A stretch of DNA of 64,000 nucleotides from an uncultured Clostridium sp. (GCF_947039605.1 NZ_CAMQZG010000008.1:21841-85840); one strand, 5' to 3'. Counted from the stretch's first letter, positions 17,082-26,861 are shown. Translations and numbers: made by a program. Notes: generated by a model from the sequence alone, not told the origin.

Positions 17082-18731
17082 TTAGTTTCCAAGAAACATT
17101 TTCATATCATCTTCTACATTTGTAATTCCACCAATACCAAAGTTTTCAACTAAAACATTAGCAACATTTGGTGATAAGAATGCTGGAAGAGTTGGTCCAA
17201 GATGAATGTTTTTAACTCCAAGATGTAATAATGAAAGCAATACTATTACTGCTTTTTGCTCATACCAAGCTATGTTATAGCTTATAGGCAACTCATTAAT
17301 ATCTGTAAGTTCAAATATCTCTTTAAGTTTTAATGCTATAAGAACAAGTGAATATGAATCATTACATTGTCCTGCATCAAGAACTCTTGGTATACCACCA
17401 ATATCTCCAAGATTTAATTTATTATATTTATACTTTGCACAACCTGCTGTTAAAATAACAGTATCCATTGGAAGTTCTTTTGCAAAATCTGTGTAGTAGT
17501 TTCTTGATTTAGCTCTACCATCACATCCTGCCATAACAAAGAATCTTTTTATAGCTCCAGATTTAACTGCATCTACAACTTTATCTGCTAAAGCAAAAAC
17601 TTGTGCATGTGCAAATCCACCAATGATTTCTCCTGTTTCAATTTCAGTTGGTGACCCACATTTTTTAGCATGCTCAATTAATATAGAGAAATCTTTTACT
17701 CCATTCTCATTAGCCTCAATATGTTTCATACCTTCATAGCCTGCTGCCCCTGTTGTATAAACTCTATCTTTGTAACTATCTTTTGGAGGTACTATACAGT
17801 TTGTAGTCATAAGAACTGGTCCATTAAAACTTTCAAACTCCTCTTTTTGTTTCCACCAAGCATTTCCGTAGTTTCCTACAAAATGACTATATTTTTTAAA
17901 TGCTGGATAATAGTGAGCAGGTAACATTTCACTATGAGTATAAACATCTACTCCTGTCCCTTCAGTTTGAGCAAGTAATTGTTCCATATCTTTAAGGTCA
18001 TGACCTGAAATTAATATTGCAGGATTATTTTTAACTCCTATATTAACCATTGTCATTTCAGGGTTACCATAGCTAGTTGTATTTGCTTTATCAAGAATAG
18101 CCATTCCATCAACACCAAGCTTACCCATTTCAAGAGCCATTCCTGTAAGAACTTCACCTGAAAGTGAATCATCCATTGTAGCTACAAGCATTTTTTGCAT
18201 TTCAAGATTGATATTTGCATTATCATATCCAAGTGCACTTGCATGTTTAAGATAAGCACAAAGTCCTTTTGAACCATAAATTATAAGTTCTCTTAAACTT
18301 CTAATATCTTCATTTTCTGTTGAAAGAACACCTACTGATTTAGCTTTCTCTAACATTTCTTCTTTATTAGCACCTATCCATATTGCAGCATCTACTAAAT
18401 TATCTACATTACCACCATTTATAACAACTTCATTTTTAAGTTCATCTCTAAGTTTTATAGTTTCTTTAACTCTTTCTATAAATACTTCATTATCAAAATT
18501 GGCATTTGTAATAGTTGTAAATAATGATTCTACAATATATTTATTTATAAACTCTTTAGTTATCCCTACCTCACTAGCTTTTACTGTAACCATGCAAAGT
18601 CCCTTAGTCACATATACTAATAAATCTTGAAGCCCTGCAAGTTCTGGGCTCTTACCACAAACTCCTCTTACAGTACAAGCAGAACACCCTGCTGTTTCTT
18701 GACATTGAAAACAAAACATTTTTTTCTCCAT
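17082..18731 (-). CDS. hcp: Hybrid cluster protein (NO/hydroxylamine reductase), class I
   Basis: A cytosolic iron-sulfur enzyme that reduces nitric oxide or hydroxylamine in nitrosative stress. The N-terminal motif [19 protein letters not shown] fits C-x2-C-x8-C-x5-C, the class I form of strict anaerobes. Later residues for the hybrid cluster ([41 protein letters not shown]) are present. The start is ATG 18731 (MEKKMFCF) because AAGGAG is six to seven bases upstream. A palindrome at 18853-18868 may be its operator. Confidence 0.95.
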   Translation of the reverse strand: MEKKMFCFQCQETAGCSACTVRGVCGKSPELAGLQDLLVYVTKGLCMVTVKASEVGITKEFINKYIVESLFTTITNANFDNEVFIERVKETIKLRDELKNEVVINGGNVDNLVDAAIWIGANKEEMLEKAKSVGVLSTENEDIRSLRELIIYGSKGLCAYLKHASALGYDNANINLEMQKMLVATMDDSLSGEVLTGMALEMGKLGVDGMAILDKANTTSYGNPEMTMVNIGVKNNPAILISGHDLKDMEQLLAQTEGTGVDVYTHSEMLPAHYYPAFKKYSHFVGNYGNAWWKQKEEFESFNGPVLMTTNCIVPPKDSYKDRVYTTGAAGYEGMKHIEANENGVKDFSILIEHAKKCGSPTEIETGEIIGGFAHAQVFALADKVVDAVKSGAIKRFFVMAGCDGRAKSRNYYTDFAKELPMDTVILTAGCAKYKYNKLNLGDIGGIPRVLDAGQCNDSYSLVLIALKLKEIFELTDINELPISYNIAWYEQKAVIVLLSLLHLGVKNIHLGPTLPAFLSPNVANVLVENFGIGGITNVEDDMKMFLGN

Positions 18732-18852
18732 AATAATCTCCTTATCCATTCATATAATTTATATTAATAAACTATCAAAAGATATTTTTTATCCTTTGAG
18801 CTTTAAATTTCTTCTTTATGGCTTTATAATATCAGGTTATCTCATTAAAGTC

Positions 18853-18868
18853 GGTAACTAATGTTACC
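18853..18868. promoter_or_regulatory. Palindromic operator-like site upstream of hcp
   Basis: GGTAACTAATGTTACC is an inverted repeat (GGTAAC/GTTACC), 122 bases from the hcp start, in the region shared with the divergent membrane gene. Crp/Fnr-type regulators such as HcpR control hcp in anaerobes and bind GTAAC-type palindromes in Clostridia, as far as I recall. The assignment is an inference. Confidence 0.5.
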
Positions 18869-19037
18869 AACACTACAATTCACTATAGATTTTCTATGAA
18901 CAAATCTTCACTAAAAATTTACGTATATTTATGCAACTTTTAGGTATTTTATGCATAAATATGTTGATTTACATTTTTTTCTAATATATAATATTTTTAA
19001 GAGTTACGTTAATTTTAAATTTCGAGGGGGAATTAAA

Positions 19038-20411
19038 ATGTTAAATAGTTTAAATACAACTGAAAAAAAAGCTTATTCAGCTTCAGATATATGCAAATTT
19101 ATATTACCATCATTATTAGGAGTTTTACTTTTTATGGTTCCTATAAAAACTGCTGATGGAATAACAATACCAGTCGCATTCTTATCTGGTTTTATAACTA
19201 CTTCATTAGAATCTTATTTACCACTTATACTAACTATAATGATTACAACAATAGCAATATTATCTACGGTTACAAAATTTATTAAACCAAGTTTTATAAT
19301 AAACAATAAAACTTTATATTCACTTTTTAACACATCAAATATTTGGTATTCAGTAAGAATAATTGGTGCTATATTTGCACTACTTACATTCTTTGGAGTT
19401 GGGCCCGAATTTATAATTAGTGAAAATACATCTGGGCTTTTACTTACAGGACTTCTACCAACATTATTTGGAGTTTTCCTTTTTGCCGGATTATTCTTAC
19501 CACTACTTTTAAACTTTGGACTTTTAGAATTCTGTGGAACTATGCTTACAAAAATCATGAAACCTTTATTTGGACTTCCAGGAAGAGCATCTGTAGACTG
19601 CTTAACATCTTGGATAGGAGATGGAACAATCGGAGTTATCTTAACTTCAAGACAATATGAAGAAGGGCATTATACAGAAAAAGAAGCTTGTACTATAGGT
19701 ACTGCATTCTCAGCAGTTTCTATTACTTTCAGTTTTATTATTATTTCTCAAGTTGGACTTCAACATATGTTTGTACCTTTTTATATTACAATTACGTTTG
19801 CAGGAATTATAGCTGCTATAATACTTCCAAAGATAGGTCCTTTAAAAAACAAATCAACAAAATATTATAATGATATGGAACCTCAGTCATCTGATTTAAT
19901 TCCAAAAGGTCATACTTCATTTAGCTATGGACTTGAACTTGCAGTAACTAAAGCTAGTACAAGTACTGGTTTAAAAGGATTTATTTCCGAGGGAATACAT
20001 AATGTCCTAGATATTATGGTCGGAGTACTTCCAGTAGTTATGGCTATGGGAGGAATTGCTCTTATCCTTGCTGAGTACACACCAATATTCAAAATACTTG
20101 GACTTCCATTTATCCCATTATTCTGGCTTTTAAATATTCCACATGCTAGCGAGGCTGCTAGTACAATACTTGTTGGATTTGCAGATATGTTCCTACCTTC
20201 AGTTATAATAGCTCAAGATGGAATTGCAGAAATCACAAAATTTGTAGTTGCTTGTGTATCAGTTACACAACTTATATATATGTCAGAGGTTGGAAGTGTT
20301 ATTCTTGGTTCATCAATACCAATAAATATAAAAGAATTATTTATAATATTTATACAAAGAACACTTATAACGCTACCAATAATTGCGATAATCGCACACA
20401 TATTATTCTAA
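19038..20411 (+). CDS. YjiH-like nucleoside-recognition (Gate) domain membrane protein
   Basis: A 457-residue membrane protein with many hydrophobic helices. It resembles the YjiH/NucRec (Gate domain) family. The segments FILPSLLGVLLFMVPI at the N-terminus, CLTSWIGDGTIGVIL, and the second half VLDIMVGVLPVVMAMGGIAL are typical. I start at ATG 19038 because CGAGGGGG precedes it; the longer frame from 18951 has no ribosome site. Transport substrate is unknown. Related proteins link to spore maturation or nucleoside transport. Confidence 0.8.
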   Translation: MLNSLNTTEKKAYSASDICKFILPSLLGVLLFMVPIKTADGITIPVAFLSGFITTSLESYLPLILTIMITTIAILSTVTKFIKPSFIINNKTLYSLFNTSNIWYSVRIIGAIFALLTFFGVGPEFIISENTSGLLLTGLLPTLFGVFLFAGLFLPLLLNFGLLEFCGTMLTKIMKPLFGLPGRASVDCLTSWIGDGTIGVILTSRQYEEGHYTEKEACTIGTAFSAVSITFSFIIISQVGLQHMFVPFYITITFAGIIAAIILPKIGPLKNKSTKYYNDMEPQSSDLIPKGHTSFSYGLELAVTKASTSTGLKGFISEGIHNVLDIMVGVLPVVMAMGGIALILAEYTPIFKILGLPFIPLFWLLNIPHASEAASTILVGFADMFLPSVIIAQDGIAEITKFVVACVSVTQLIYMSEVGSVILGSSIPINIKELFIIFIQRTLITLPIIAIIAHILF

Positions 20412-20414
20412 AAG

Positions 20415-20450
20415 AAAATGCTACCTCAACTTTGAGGTAGCATTTTTTAT
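20415..20450. terminator. Bidirectional terminator
   Basis: AAATGCTACCTCAACTTTGA hairpin with complementary arm and T-run, between convergent genes. Confidence 0.85.
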
Positions 20451-20453
20451 CTA

Positions 20454-21206
20454 TTATCTTCTTGCATGATTAAACATTGGATCAACCATATTATATTCAT
20501 ATGTCATTCCATTAACTATTCCTACCACCTTCTCACTATCATATAAATCTAGTAAAAACCCAGCCATCTCACTAGCTGTATGGAATTTTTTCATATGCTC
20601 TTTATAACTAAATTCTTTAGTATCAAGTGCATTTATAGCAAACTCAGTTTCAGTAGCTGCTGGTGCTAAAACTTTAACCTTCATTTTTGAACCTCTGAAC
20701 TCAAGCTCTTTTGCAATCCCCTCTGTAAAAGCACTAACATAAAACTTTGTAGCACAATAAGTTACATTATCACCTATCATTGTATAACCACCTGCTGATG
20801 ATATATTTATAAGTTGTGTTCCCTCTACATTCTCATAATCTTTAATATATAAAGTTGATAAAACTGTTAAAGCCTCAATATTTAAAGCTATCATATTATG
20901 TATTTTACTTAAATCAACATCTGCAATTGTAGCTCTATCTCCAAACCCTGCATTATTAATCCAAGTTTCTATATCTAAACTTTTTAAATCTTCATATAAC
21001 TTATAAACATTCTCTAATTTCCCAAGGTCTGAAACTTTGATAATAACATCAAGTTCTTTATTTATCTCTTTTACTTCTGATTTTAAGCTTTCAAGTTCTG
21101 CTTCTCTTCTTGCAACAACAACTAAGTTTTTACCTCTCTTAGCAAACTCCTTAGCTGCTTCTCTACCTATCCCTGTACTCGCTCCTGTTATAACTGTATA
21201 TTTCAT
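20454..21206 (-). CDS. Short-chain dehydrogenase controlled by an adjacent MerR protein
   Basis: A 250-residue NAD(P)-dependent SDR. TGASTGIGREAAKEFA binds the cofactor, NNAGFGD and YCATKFYVS mark the active site. The start ATG lies behind AAGGAGGAATTTTAA. Its promoter has the 19-base spacer and inverted repeat typical of MerR-activated genes, and the merR gene is divergent next to it. Detoxification of an electrophile or a redox role is plausible, the substrate unknown. Confidence 0.88.
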   Translation of the reverse strand: MKYTVITGASTGIGREAAKEFAKRGKNLVVVARREAELESLKSEVKEINKELDVIIKVSDLGKLENVYKLYEDLKSLDIETWINNAGFGDRATIADVDLSKIHNMIALNIEALTVLSTLYIKDYENVEGTQLINISSAGGYTMIGDNVTYCATKFYVSAFTEGIAKELEFRGSKMKVKVLAPAATETEFAINALDTKEFSYKEHMKKFHTASEMAGFLLDLYDSEKVVGIVNGMTYEYNMVDPMFNHARR

Positions 21207-21254
21207 TTAAAATTCCTCCTTAGTGTTCTTATATTTCATTTTTCCTATTCGTTA

Positions 21255-21290
21255 TTCTAAATATACACCTTAGAGTGAACTCTAAGTCAA
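21255..21290 (-). promoter_or_regulatory. MerR-type promoter/operator of the SDR gene
   Basis: On the minus strand TTGACT and TATATT are separated by 19 bases, and the spacer is filled by the inverted repeat CTTAGAGTTCACTCTAAG. An over-long spacer carrying a dyad is the hallmark of MerR-family activated promoters. The adjacent divergent merR gene is the obvious regulator. Confidence 0.8.
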
Positions 21291-21361
21291 TATCTTTTTT
21301 TTATTATTTTTTTAAACTATAATAGCATCATACAAAAGAAAAGATACGAGGTGAAAATCAA

Positions 21362-21730
21362 ATGTACTCAATTAAAGAAACTTCAGATATAACTAATGTT
21401 AGTTCATATACACTTAGATACTACGAAAAAGAAGAGATATTATTTCCAAATCGTGATGCACAAGGAAATAGAACTTATTCAGACAATGATATTAAATGGA
21501 TTAAGTTTGTTGTAAGACTAAAAAATTCACAAATGCCTATCTCAAAAATAAAAGAATATACAAGATTATTTAAAGAAGGTGAGCATACAAGTAATCAAAG
21601 ACTTGCTATCCTGCAAGAACAACAAGAAAATATTCAGCATCAATTAGCGCTATTAGATATCGTTAACAAGGAACTTGAATATAAAATTCAAAATTATAAA
21701 GAATTAATAAAAAAACACCCTGTTAAATAG
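21362..21730 (+). CDS. MerR-family transcriptional regulator
   Basis: A 122-residue regulator. The winged helix MYSIKETSDITNVSSYTLRYYEKEEIL and the NRTYSDNDIKWI segment are classic MerR. A coiled-coil dimer helix follows (about 75-115). There are no cysteines for metal binding, so it belongs to the AdhR/YfmP-like group that senses organic or redox signals. Starts at ATG behind GAGGTG. It is divergent from the SDR gene, whose promoter it likely activates. Confidence 0.92.
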   Translation: MYSIKETSDITNVSSYTLRYYEKEEILFPNRDAQGNRTYSDNDIKWIKFVVRLKNSQMPISKIKEYTRLFKEGEHTSNQRLAILQEQQENIQHQLALLDIVNKELEYKIQNYKELIKKHPVK

Positions 21731-21800
21731 AGCTAAATTCTATCTAACGAGGTAATTTTTTAGTATCTAGTAAAGCTTATTTTAAAGTTAAGAACTAACT

Positions 21801-22139
21801 TTATTTAAAATTACTATTATTATGATAAGCCCATCCATAAGGATCCTGTGCACCATTTTTGACAACACGATTAGAATAATTAGATATAGCTCTATATCTA
21901 TGTGTTCTTGTTGGAGTATATCCAGCTTTTGAACTAACAGCTTTTATTTTTTCATGATATTGTAGATATTGTGAATCCCCTGTAAATCCTCCTGCATTTC
22001 CTTTCCAAGCATTAGATTGATATTCCCAACCACCTTTAGATTTTACCATCGCCTTAGACTGTGATGCAGATGCAATTATTGGTGCTCCAATAGCTCCTAC
22101 TAAAATAGTTGCAGCTAAAATTTTAGATATTTTTTTCAT
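21801..22139 (-). CDS. Lactococcin-972-family bacteriocin precursor
   Basis: A 112-residue secreted peptide. The signal peptide is KKISKILAATILVGAIGAP followed by IIASASQ (cleavage near residue 26). The mature part has GGWEYQS near its start and repeated aromatic/Gly/Asn residues with YGWAYHNNS at the end, the layout of lactococcin 972, which blocks cell-wall synthesis at the septum by binding lipid II. Starts behind GGAGG. The divergent operon (22273-25278) has the two membrane proteins and the ABC ATPase that accompany this class. Identification is by pattern and context. Confidence 0.75.
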   Translation of the reverse strand: MKKISKILAATILVGAIGAPIIASASQSKAMVKSKGGWEYQSNAWKGNAGGFTGDSQYLQYHEKIKAVSSKAGYTPTRTHRYRAISNYSNRVVKNGAQDPYGWAYHNNSNFK

Positions 22140-22180
22140 AAGAAAACCTCCATCAAAACATTTCTATAATTAGTATATTA

Positions 22181-22231
22181 TGTAAACATTACCAACATAT
22201 ATAAATAATTTTTGTAAATATTACCAATATT
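22181..22231. promoter_or_regulatory. Direct-repeat operator-like sites between bacteriocin and exporter genes
   Basis: TGTAAACATTACCAACATAT (22181-22200) and TTGTAAATATTACCAATATT (22212-22231) form a 31-base direct repeat (GTAAAnATTACCAA). The spacing is about three DNA turns, so one protein pair could bind the same face. The region is the shared promoter of the divergent bacteriocin and exporter transcripts. The binding protein is unknown. Confidence 0.5.
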
Positions 22232-22272
22232 ATGATAATTTATTGTATTATTTAATAAAAAGGAGGGTTTTT

Positions 22273-23319
22273 ATGGATAAAAAACTAAATTTAAAATTAT
22301 CTGATTATTTTTTTGTTATTTCATGTTCGGTAATTATTTTTATATTTTCGTTAAGCATATCATTTATTAGTCATGAAATAGGAAAGTATAAAGTCAACAA
22401 CCCCAAATATAATAAACAAATTACATTGCCAAGAGAATCTACAATTCAGTTAAATAATTTATATGAATTGCTAAAAGAAGAAAATATCACCATAAAATTA
22501 AGAAAATATAGAGATGATGATATGATTGTAGAAACCTATTTGAATATCAATGATAATTTTTATCTTCAGGATGTTGCTGAAGGTGAAGTTCTTTCTATGA
22601 AGGATTTTAGAGATGAAAATAATTTTGCTGTATTCAGCAATACTTTTAATGGAGAAAAAACTTTAGAAATAAAAAATGATGTAGGAGTCATTAATAATGT
22701 TAATTTAAAAGAGATTGGAACAGTATATTCTATTGAAGGTAAGATGATTATTTCTAATAATCTCTTTAATCAATTTTTGAAAAGTGAAAACTTAACTAGA
22801 GAAGAAGTAATTATTGTATTATCTGGAGAGGAAAAAGAAATAGCAAATTGTATAAACCTTATAAAGAAAGAATTTCTAAATTTAGATGAAGAAATTACAG
22901 TAAATGATTATTTTACACATGATACTTCAAGCGAATGGACCTCCCTTATATTTTCTTTAGTATTAATATTTTTAATAACATTTTCTAATACTATTGGAAT
23001 TTCATATTTCTTGGTAAAAAGTTTAGAAAAAGAGATAATTATAAAAAAGGTTGTTGGAGCAACTAACCTTGGTCTTATTAAAGAATTTTTTGTTTACTTT
23101 AATAAGATAACTTTAATCTCTTTAGTTATTGCTCTAACATCACATTTTATAGTGAATTTAATTACTAGAGGATATTTAGGAAATATGAATATATCAATAT
23201 CTATTATGAATCTATTTGTTTCATTTATATTTATAATAATTTTTTCAATTATATCTATAATACCGTTTTTAATCTATATAATGAAGATTAAACCCGTAGT
23301 TATTACTAGGAGGTCTTAG
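22273..23319 (+). CDS. Bacteriocin-associated membrane protein (lactococcin-972 group, N-terminal permease)
   Basis: A 348-residue membrane protein with one helix near residues 13-33, a large outside domain, and three helices at the C-terminus (about 222-345, ending in IIPFLIYIMKIKPV). This FtsX/MacB-like layout is that of the integral membrane protein in lactococcin-972 clusters, proposed to take part in export and immunity. ATG 22273 (MDKKLNLK) follows AAAGGAGGG at good spacing. It ends one base before the next gene starts. Confidence 0.75.
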   Translation: MDKKLNLKLSDYFFVISCSVIIFIFSLSISFISHEIGKYKVNNPKYNKQITLPRESTIQLNNLYELLKEENITIKLRKYRDDDMIVETYLNINDNFYLQDVAEGEVLSMKDFRDENNFAVFSNTFNGEKTLEIKNDVGVINNVNLKEIGTVYSIEGKMIISNNLFNQFLKSENLTREEVIIVLSGEEKEIANCINLIKKEFLNLDEEITVNDYFTHDTSSEWTSLIFSLVLIFLITFSNTIGISYFLVKSLEKEIIIKKVVGATNLGLIKEFFVYFNKITLISLVIALTSHFIVNLITRGYLGNMNISISIMNLFVSFIFIIIFSIISIIPFLIYIMKIKPVVITRRS

Positions 23320-24579
23320 ATGTATACGTTAAAGAGAATTAAAAAGATGGGATATTTATTGATATTGATATTATTACAATTATCATTGTCTTTATCAATA
23401 ATAAATAACAGTAGTAATTTATTATTAGCGAATCAAAGTAAAAAGAAAGGATTAGAATCTTTATTTAATGCTAGTAAGTCATATTTAGTTAGATTAGTTC
23501 CAATAGATGGATTTGATAATCAAGATGAAAATTTCGACTATTTTGAATCATTTACAGTAGCTAATGAAAACTATGATGTATTTTTAGACTTGAAAAAAAG
23601 CAATTTAATAAAAAATGATTTTATTTATTATCCAAGTATTATGCCTATAAAAGAAATAAATTTAGAAAACATTCCAAAAAAGCATCAAAATTTATCAGAA
23701 ATTAATCAAATGGAGGCATTATCTAAAATATTAGTATGCGATAATTTTTTAAATAAAAATACTATTAAAGTTTCAAAAGGAAGAACTTTAACAGCAGAAG
23801 ATACAAAAAAAGATTATAAAAAAGATAATATACCAATATTATTAGGAAGCGACTTTAAAGACATTTATAAAATAGGTGATAAAATACCAGCTGAAAATTG
23901 GGCAACTATAGATGAGTTCGATAATATAATGTTTGAAGTAGTCGGAATAATGGAAGATTATGCTATACCTGCTACTAGAAATTATGGAGATGCATTTGCA
24001 AGTAGTGTATTACTCGGAAATGCTTTTACTGTTATTCCAACAGTTGATAATTTTCTTTCCTTATCTCATGGTGCAGCAATAGGTGATAGTGGAGTTATAT
24101 TAGAACTAAATGATAATACAAGTATAAGTTATATAAAAGATTATTTAAACGAAAAATTTAATAAATTAGATTTCAAGGTGGATATATCAGATCTTGGAAT
24201 GCTTAATAATACAGCATTAAATTTAACTAGAGATTATAAATCTTCACTAATTCTTGGAGTCGTATTATGTTTACTCTCTATGATGGGAACTACATGTATA
24301 TTATTAGGTATTATTAAACAAAGGCAAAGAGAATTTGCTATAAAACTAACTAATGGTGCTACTATAAATAATATAATAGATGAATTCAAAAAAGAAATTA
24401 GAGCTATTTGTATTTTAGCGAGTATTATTTCTATAAGTATTTCTATAGGAAAAGTTCCTTCTTTACTAATAATATCAATAAATATAGGTTTAATATTATT
24501 AATTACAATGATAATATCAATTTTGCCTATAAAACATCTAAAAAAACTCAAATTAATAGAATTATTAAAAGAAAACTAG
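23320..24579 (+). CDS. ABC permease of the bacteriocin export/immunity system
   Basis: A 419-residue membrane protein. One helix near the N-terminus (about 11-28), a large extracytoplasmic domain, then helices in the last 110 residues. A MacB/FtsX-type fold is likely. The segment RQREFAIKLTNGAT is the cytoplasmic coupling helix that contacts the ATPase. It starts one base after the preceding gene and 9 bases before the ATPase gene, so the three form one operon. Confidence 0.78.
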   Translation: MYTLKRIKKMGYLLILILLQLSLSLSIINNSSNLLLANQSKKKGLESLFNASKSYLVRLVPIDGFDNQDENFDYFESFTVANENYDVFLDLKKSNLIKNDFIYYPSIMPIKEINLENIPKKHQNLSEINQMEALSKILVCDNFLNKNTIKVSKGRTLTAEDTKKDYKKDNIPILLGSDFKDIYKIGDKIPAENWATIDEFDNIMFEVVGIMEDYAIPATRNYGDAFASSVLLGNAFTVIPTVDNFLSLSHGAAIGDSGVILELNDNTSISYIKDYLNEKFNKLDFKVDISDLGMLNNTALNLTRDYKSSLILGVVLCLLSMMGTTCILLGIIKQRQREFAIKLTNGATINNIIDEFKKEIRAICILASIISISISIGKVPSLLIISINIGLILLITMIISILPIKHLKKLKLIELLKEN

Positions 24580-24588
24580 GGAGGTATA

Positions 24589-25278
24589 ATGATTAAATTA
24601 ATTGATATAAATAAAACTTATAATAAAAATGAGGCAACTAAATTTAAAGCATTAGATTGTTTAAATCTTGAAATAAAAAAAGGTGAATTAGTAGCTATAA
24701 TGGGAGAGTCTGGTTCAGGAAAAACAACTCTTTTAAATATATTGTCATTGATAGATAATGCATCTAGCGGTAAATATATATTCAAGGATAAAGATATAAC
24801 TAAAATGTTATATAAAAATATATGTAAATTTAGAAATGAAGAAGTTGGAATAGTATTTCAAAATTTTAATTTATTGAATAACTACACCATAGTTGATAAC
24901 ATTAGTATTCCAATTATGTACTCTACTAATAAAGATAATATGCATAATAAAGTTGCTAAAATGATTAAACAGCTAGGCTTATATGAGCATAAACATAAAT
25001 TAATTGAAGAGTTATCTGGTGGACAAAAACAAAGAGTTGCTATTGGACGAGCATTAATAAATAATCCAGAATTAATTTTAGCTGATGAGCCTACTGGCGC
25101 TTTAGATAAAAAAACAAAAGATGAAATAATGGACCTATTTTTAGAGATAAATAAAGAAGGGAAAACTGTTATTATAATAACTCATGATATTAATGTAGCT
25201 AAAAAATGTAATAGAATACTAACGCTAGAAGATGGTGTTTTAATTTCTGATACACAACCTTCAGAGAATTTAGTTTAA
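24589..25278 (+). CDS. ABC transporter ATP-binding protein (bacteriocin operon)
   Basis: A 229-residue MacB/LolD-type ATPase. Walker A GESGSGKTT, Q-loop FQNFNLL, signature LSGGQKQR, Walker B LILADEPTGALD and the switch histidine in ITHD are complete. It starts at ATG behind GGGAGG, directly after the permease gene. It powers the two membrane proteins before it. In lactococcin-972 systems such a module gives immunity and/or secretion. Confidence 0.93.
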   Translation: MIKLIDINKTYNKNEATKFKALDCLNLEIKKGELVAIMGESGSGKTTLLNILSLIDNASSGKYIFKDKDITKMLYKNICKFRNEEVGIVFQNFNLLNNYTIVDNISIPIMYSTNKDNMHNKVAKMIKQLGLYEHKHKLIEELSGGQKQRVAIGRALINNPELILADEPTGALDKKTKDEIMDLFLEINKEGKTVIIITHDINVAKKCNRILTLEDGVLISDTQPSENLV

Positions 25279-25317
25279 TATTGTTGATAAAATAAACAAC
25301 TATAAAGAATTAATAAA

Positions 25318-25348
25318 AAGGCAAACCTCAAATAAAGGTTTGCCTTTC
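25318..25348. terminator. Bidirectional terminator
   Basis: AGGCAAACCT...AGGTTTGCCT with flanking A and T runs, between the ABC operon and hom. Confidence 0.85.
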
Positions 25349-25374
25349 CCTATGCTTTAGATAAATTTTATTAC

Positions 25375-26673
25375 CTATCTAAACTCTTCTATTCTAATAA
25401 GATTATCAATCTTTTTGATTTCTTTAATTTCATATATATCATCAATTGCTGATATGATACTACCTTCAGTTGTATGATGAGTTTCAAGAACTAATGTTAC
25501 ATACTGCCCAGTTCTTTTTTTACCTCTTTGAATTATAGACCTAATACTAACTTCATTATCACCAAATGCTTTAGTTATTGAACCTAAAACTCCTGGCTCA
25601 TCAATAGTTGTAATTCTAATATAATATCTACATACAGCATCTTTTATATCTTTAATTTCTTTCTTCCAAAGATTATTTTTAACTACCGGAATATCATTCT
25701 CATGGTCAACATTACTTCTAAGTATAGAGATAATATCACTCACAACCGCACTTCCTGTAGGTAAGTCTCCAGCCCCTCTACCATAAAACATAAGGTCACC
25801 AACTGCGTTACCTCTTATAAATATAGCATTAAATGCATCATAAACATTCGCAAGTGGATGTGTTGCTGGAATCATAGTTGGGTGAACTCTTAAATCAAGC
25901 CCTTTATCATCTTCTTTAACTGTTGCAAGAAGCTTTATTTTAAGACCAAGCTCTTTTGCATATTCAATATCTTGTGATGTAATATTAGTAATCCCTTCTC
26001 TATAAACATCTTCAACCTCAACTTTTGTTCCAAAAGCAAGAGATGCTAAAATAGCAAGTTTATACTGTGCATCATATCCTTCTATATCTGATGTTGGGTC
26101 TGCTTCTGCATATCCCATTTCTTGTGCTTCTTTAAGTGCATCATCAAAATCAACACCTTCAAGTTCCATTTTGCTTAATATATAATTAGTTGTCCCATTA
26201 ACTATTCCATACATTCTTTCTATCTTATTAGCAGTAAGACTCTCATTTATCCCACTTATTATTGGAATTCCTCCAGCTACACTAGCCTCGTAGTTGAATT
26301 TAACTCCATGTTTGTCAGCTTCCTCAAAAAGTTCATCACCCATTTTAGCAAGTAACATTTTATTCGCTGTAACAATATGTTTTCCTTTTTTTATAGCCTC
26401 AAGAATATATCCTTTAGCAGGGTCTATTCCCCCCATAAGTTCAACAACAATTTTGATTTCATCATCATTAATAATATCACTGTAACTTGTTGTTAAAAGT
26501 TCATCTGGAACTTCAACCCCTCTTGGTTTTGACTTATCTCTTACAAGAATTTTTGTAATCTCAACATCATAACCTGAACGTTTTAATACCTCATCTTTGT
26601 TAGACTCGAATATTTTCCATACTCCACGACCAACATTCCCCAATCCTAGTAGTGCAATTTTAATTTTTTTCAT
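25375..26673 (-). CDS. hom: Homoserine dehydrogenase with ACT domain
   Basis: Reduces aspartate semialdehyde to homoserine in the threonine/methionine branch. The NAD(P) motif is GLGNVGRGVW at the N-terminus. GIVNGTTNYIL and the catalytic region AEADPTSDIEGYDA follow. The C-terminal ACT domain starts near residue 345 (ITTIDEPGVLGSITKAFGD) and usually gives feedback control by threonine. I start at ATG 26673 (MKKIKIALLG) behind AAGGGGG; an ATG 33 bases upstream has no ribosome site. 432 residues, normal. Confidence 0.95.
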   Translation of the reverse strand: MKKIKIALLGLGNVGRGVWKIFESNKDEVLKRSGYDVEITKILVRDKSKPRGVEVPDELLTTSYSDIINDDEIKIVVELMGGIDPAKGYILEAIKKGKHIVTANKMLLAKMGDELFEEADKHGVKFNYEASVAGGIPIISGINESLTANKIERMYGIVNGTTNYILSKMELEGVDFDDALKEAQEMGYAEADPTSDIEGYDAQYKLAILASLAFGTKVEVEDVYREGITNITSQDIEYAKELGLKIKLLATVKEDDKGLDLRVHPTMIPATHPLANVYDAFNAIFIRGNAVGDLMFYGRGAGDLPTGSAVVSDIISILRSNVDHENDIPVVKNNLWKKEIKDIKDAVCRYYIRITTIDEPGVLGSITKAFGDNEVSIRSIIQRGKKRTGQYVTLVLETHHTTEGSIISAIDDIYEIKEIKKIDNLIRIEEFR

Positions 26674-26810
26674 ATATATAACCCCCTTTTTTTCTAAATA
26701 CCCCAATATAGAAACTAATCTATAACATTATTATATACTTAGATTCCATATTTTACCACTAAATCACAAAAATAAAATACACTTGTATTTCACACGTGTA
26801 CTTTCATGCA

Positions 26811-26849
26811 AAAAAGCGCCTATTTTTTTATAAAATAGACACTTTTTTT
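26811..26849 (-). terminator. Terminator of the NSS symporter gene
   Basis: AGTGTCTATTTT/AAATAGGCGCTTTTTT stem and T-run on the minus strand. Confidence 0.7.
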
Positions 26850-26861
26850 AATTTAATTAAT

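Noticed and set aside
22100..22260. MerR at 21362 as regulator of the bacteriocin cluster
   Set aside because: Its inverted-repeat operator is in the SDR promoter; the bacteriocin region has unrelated direct repeats.
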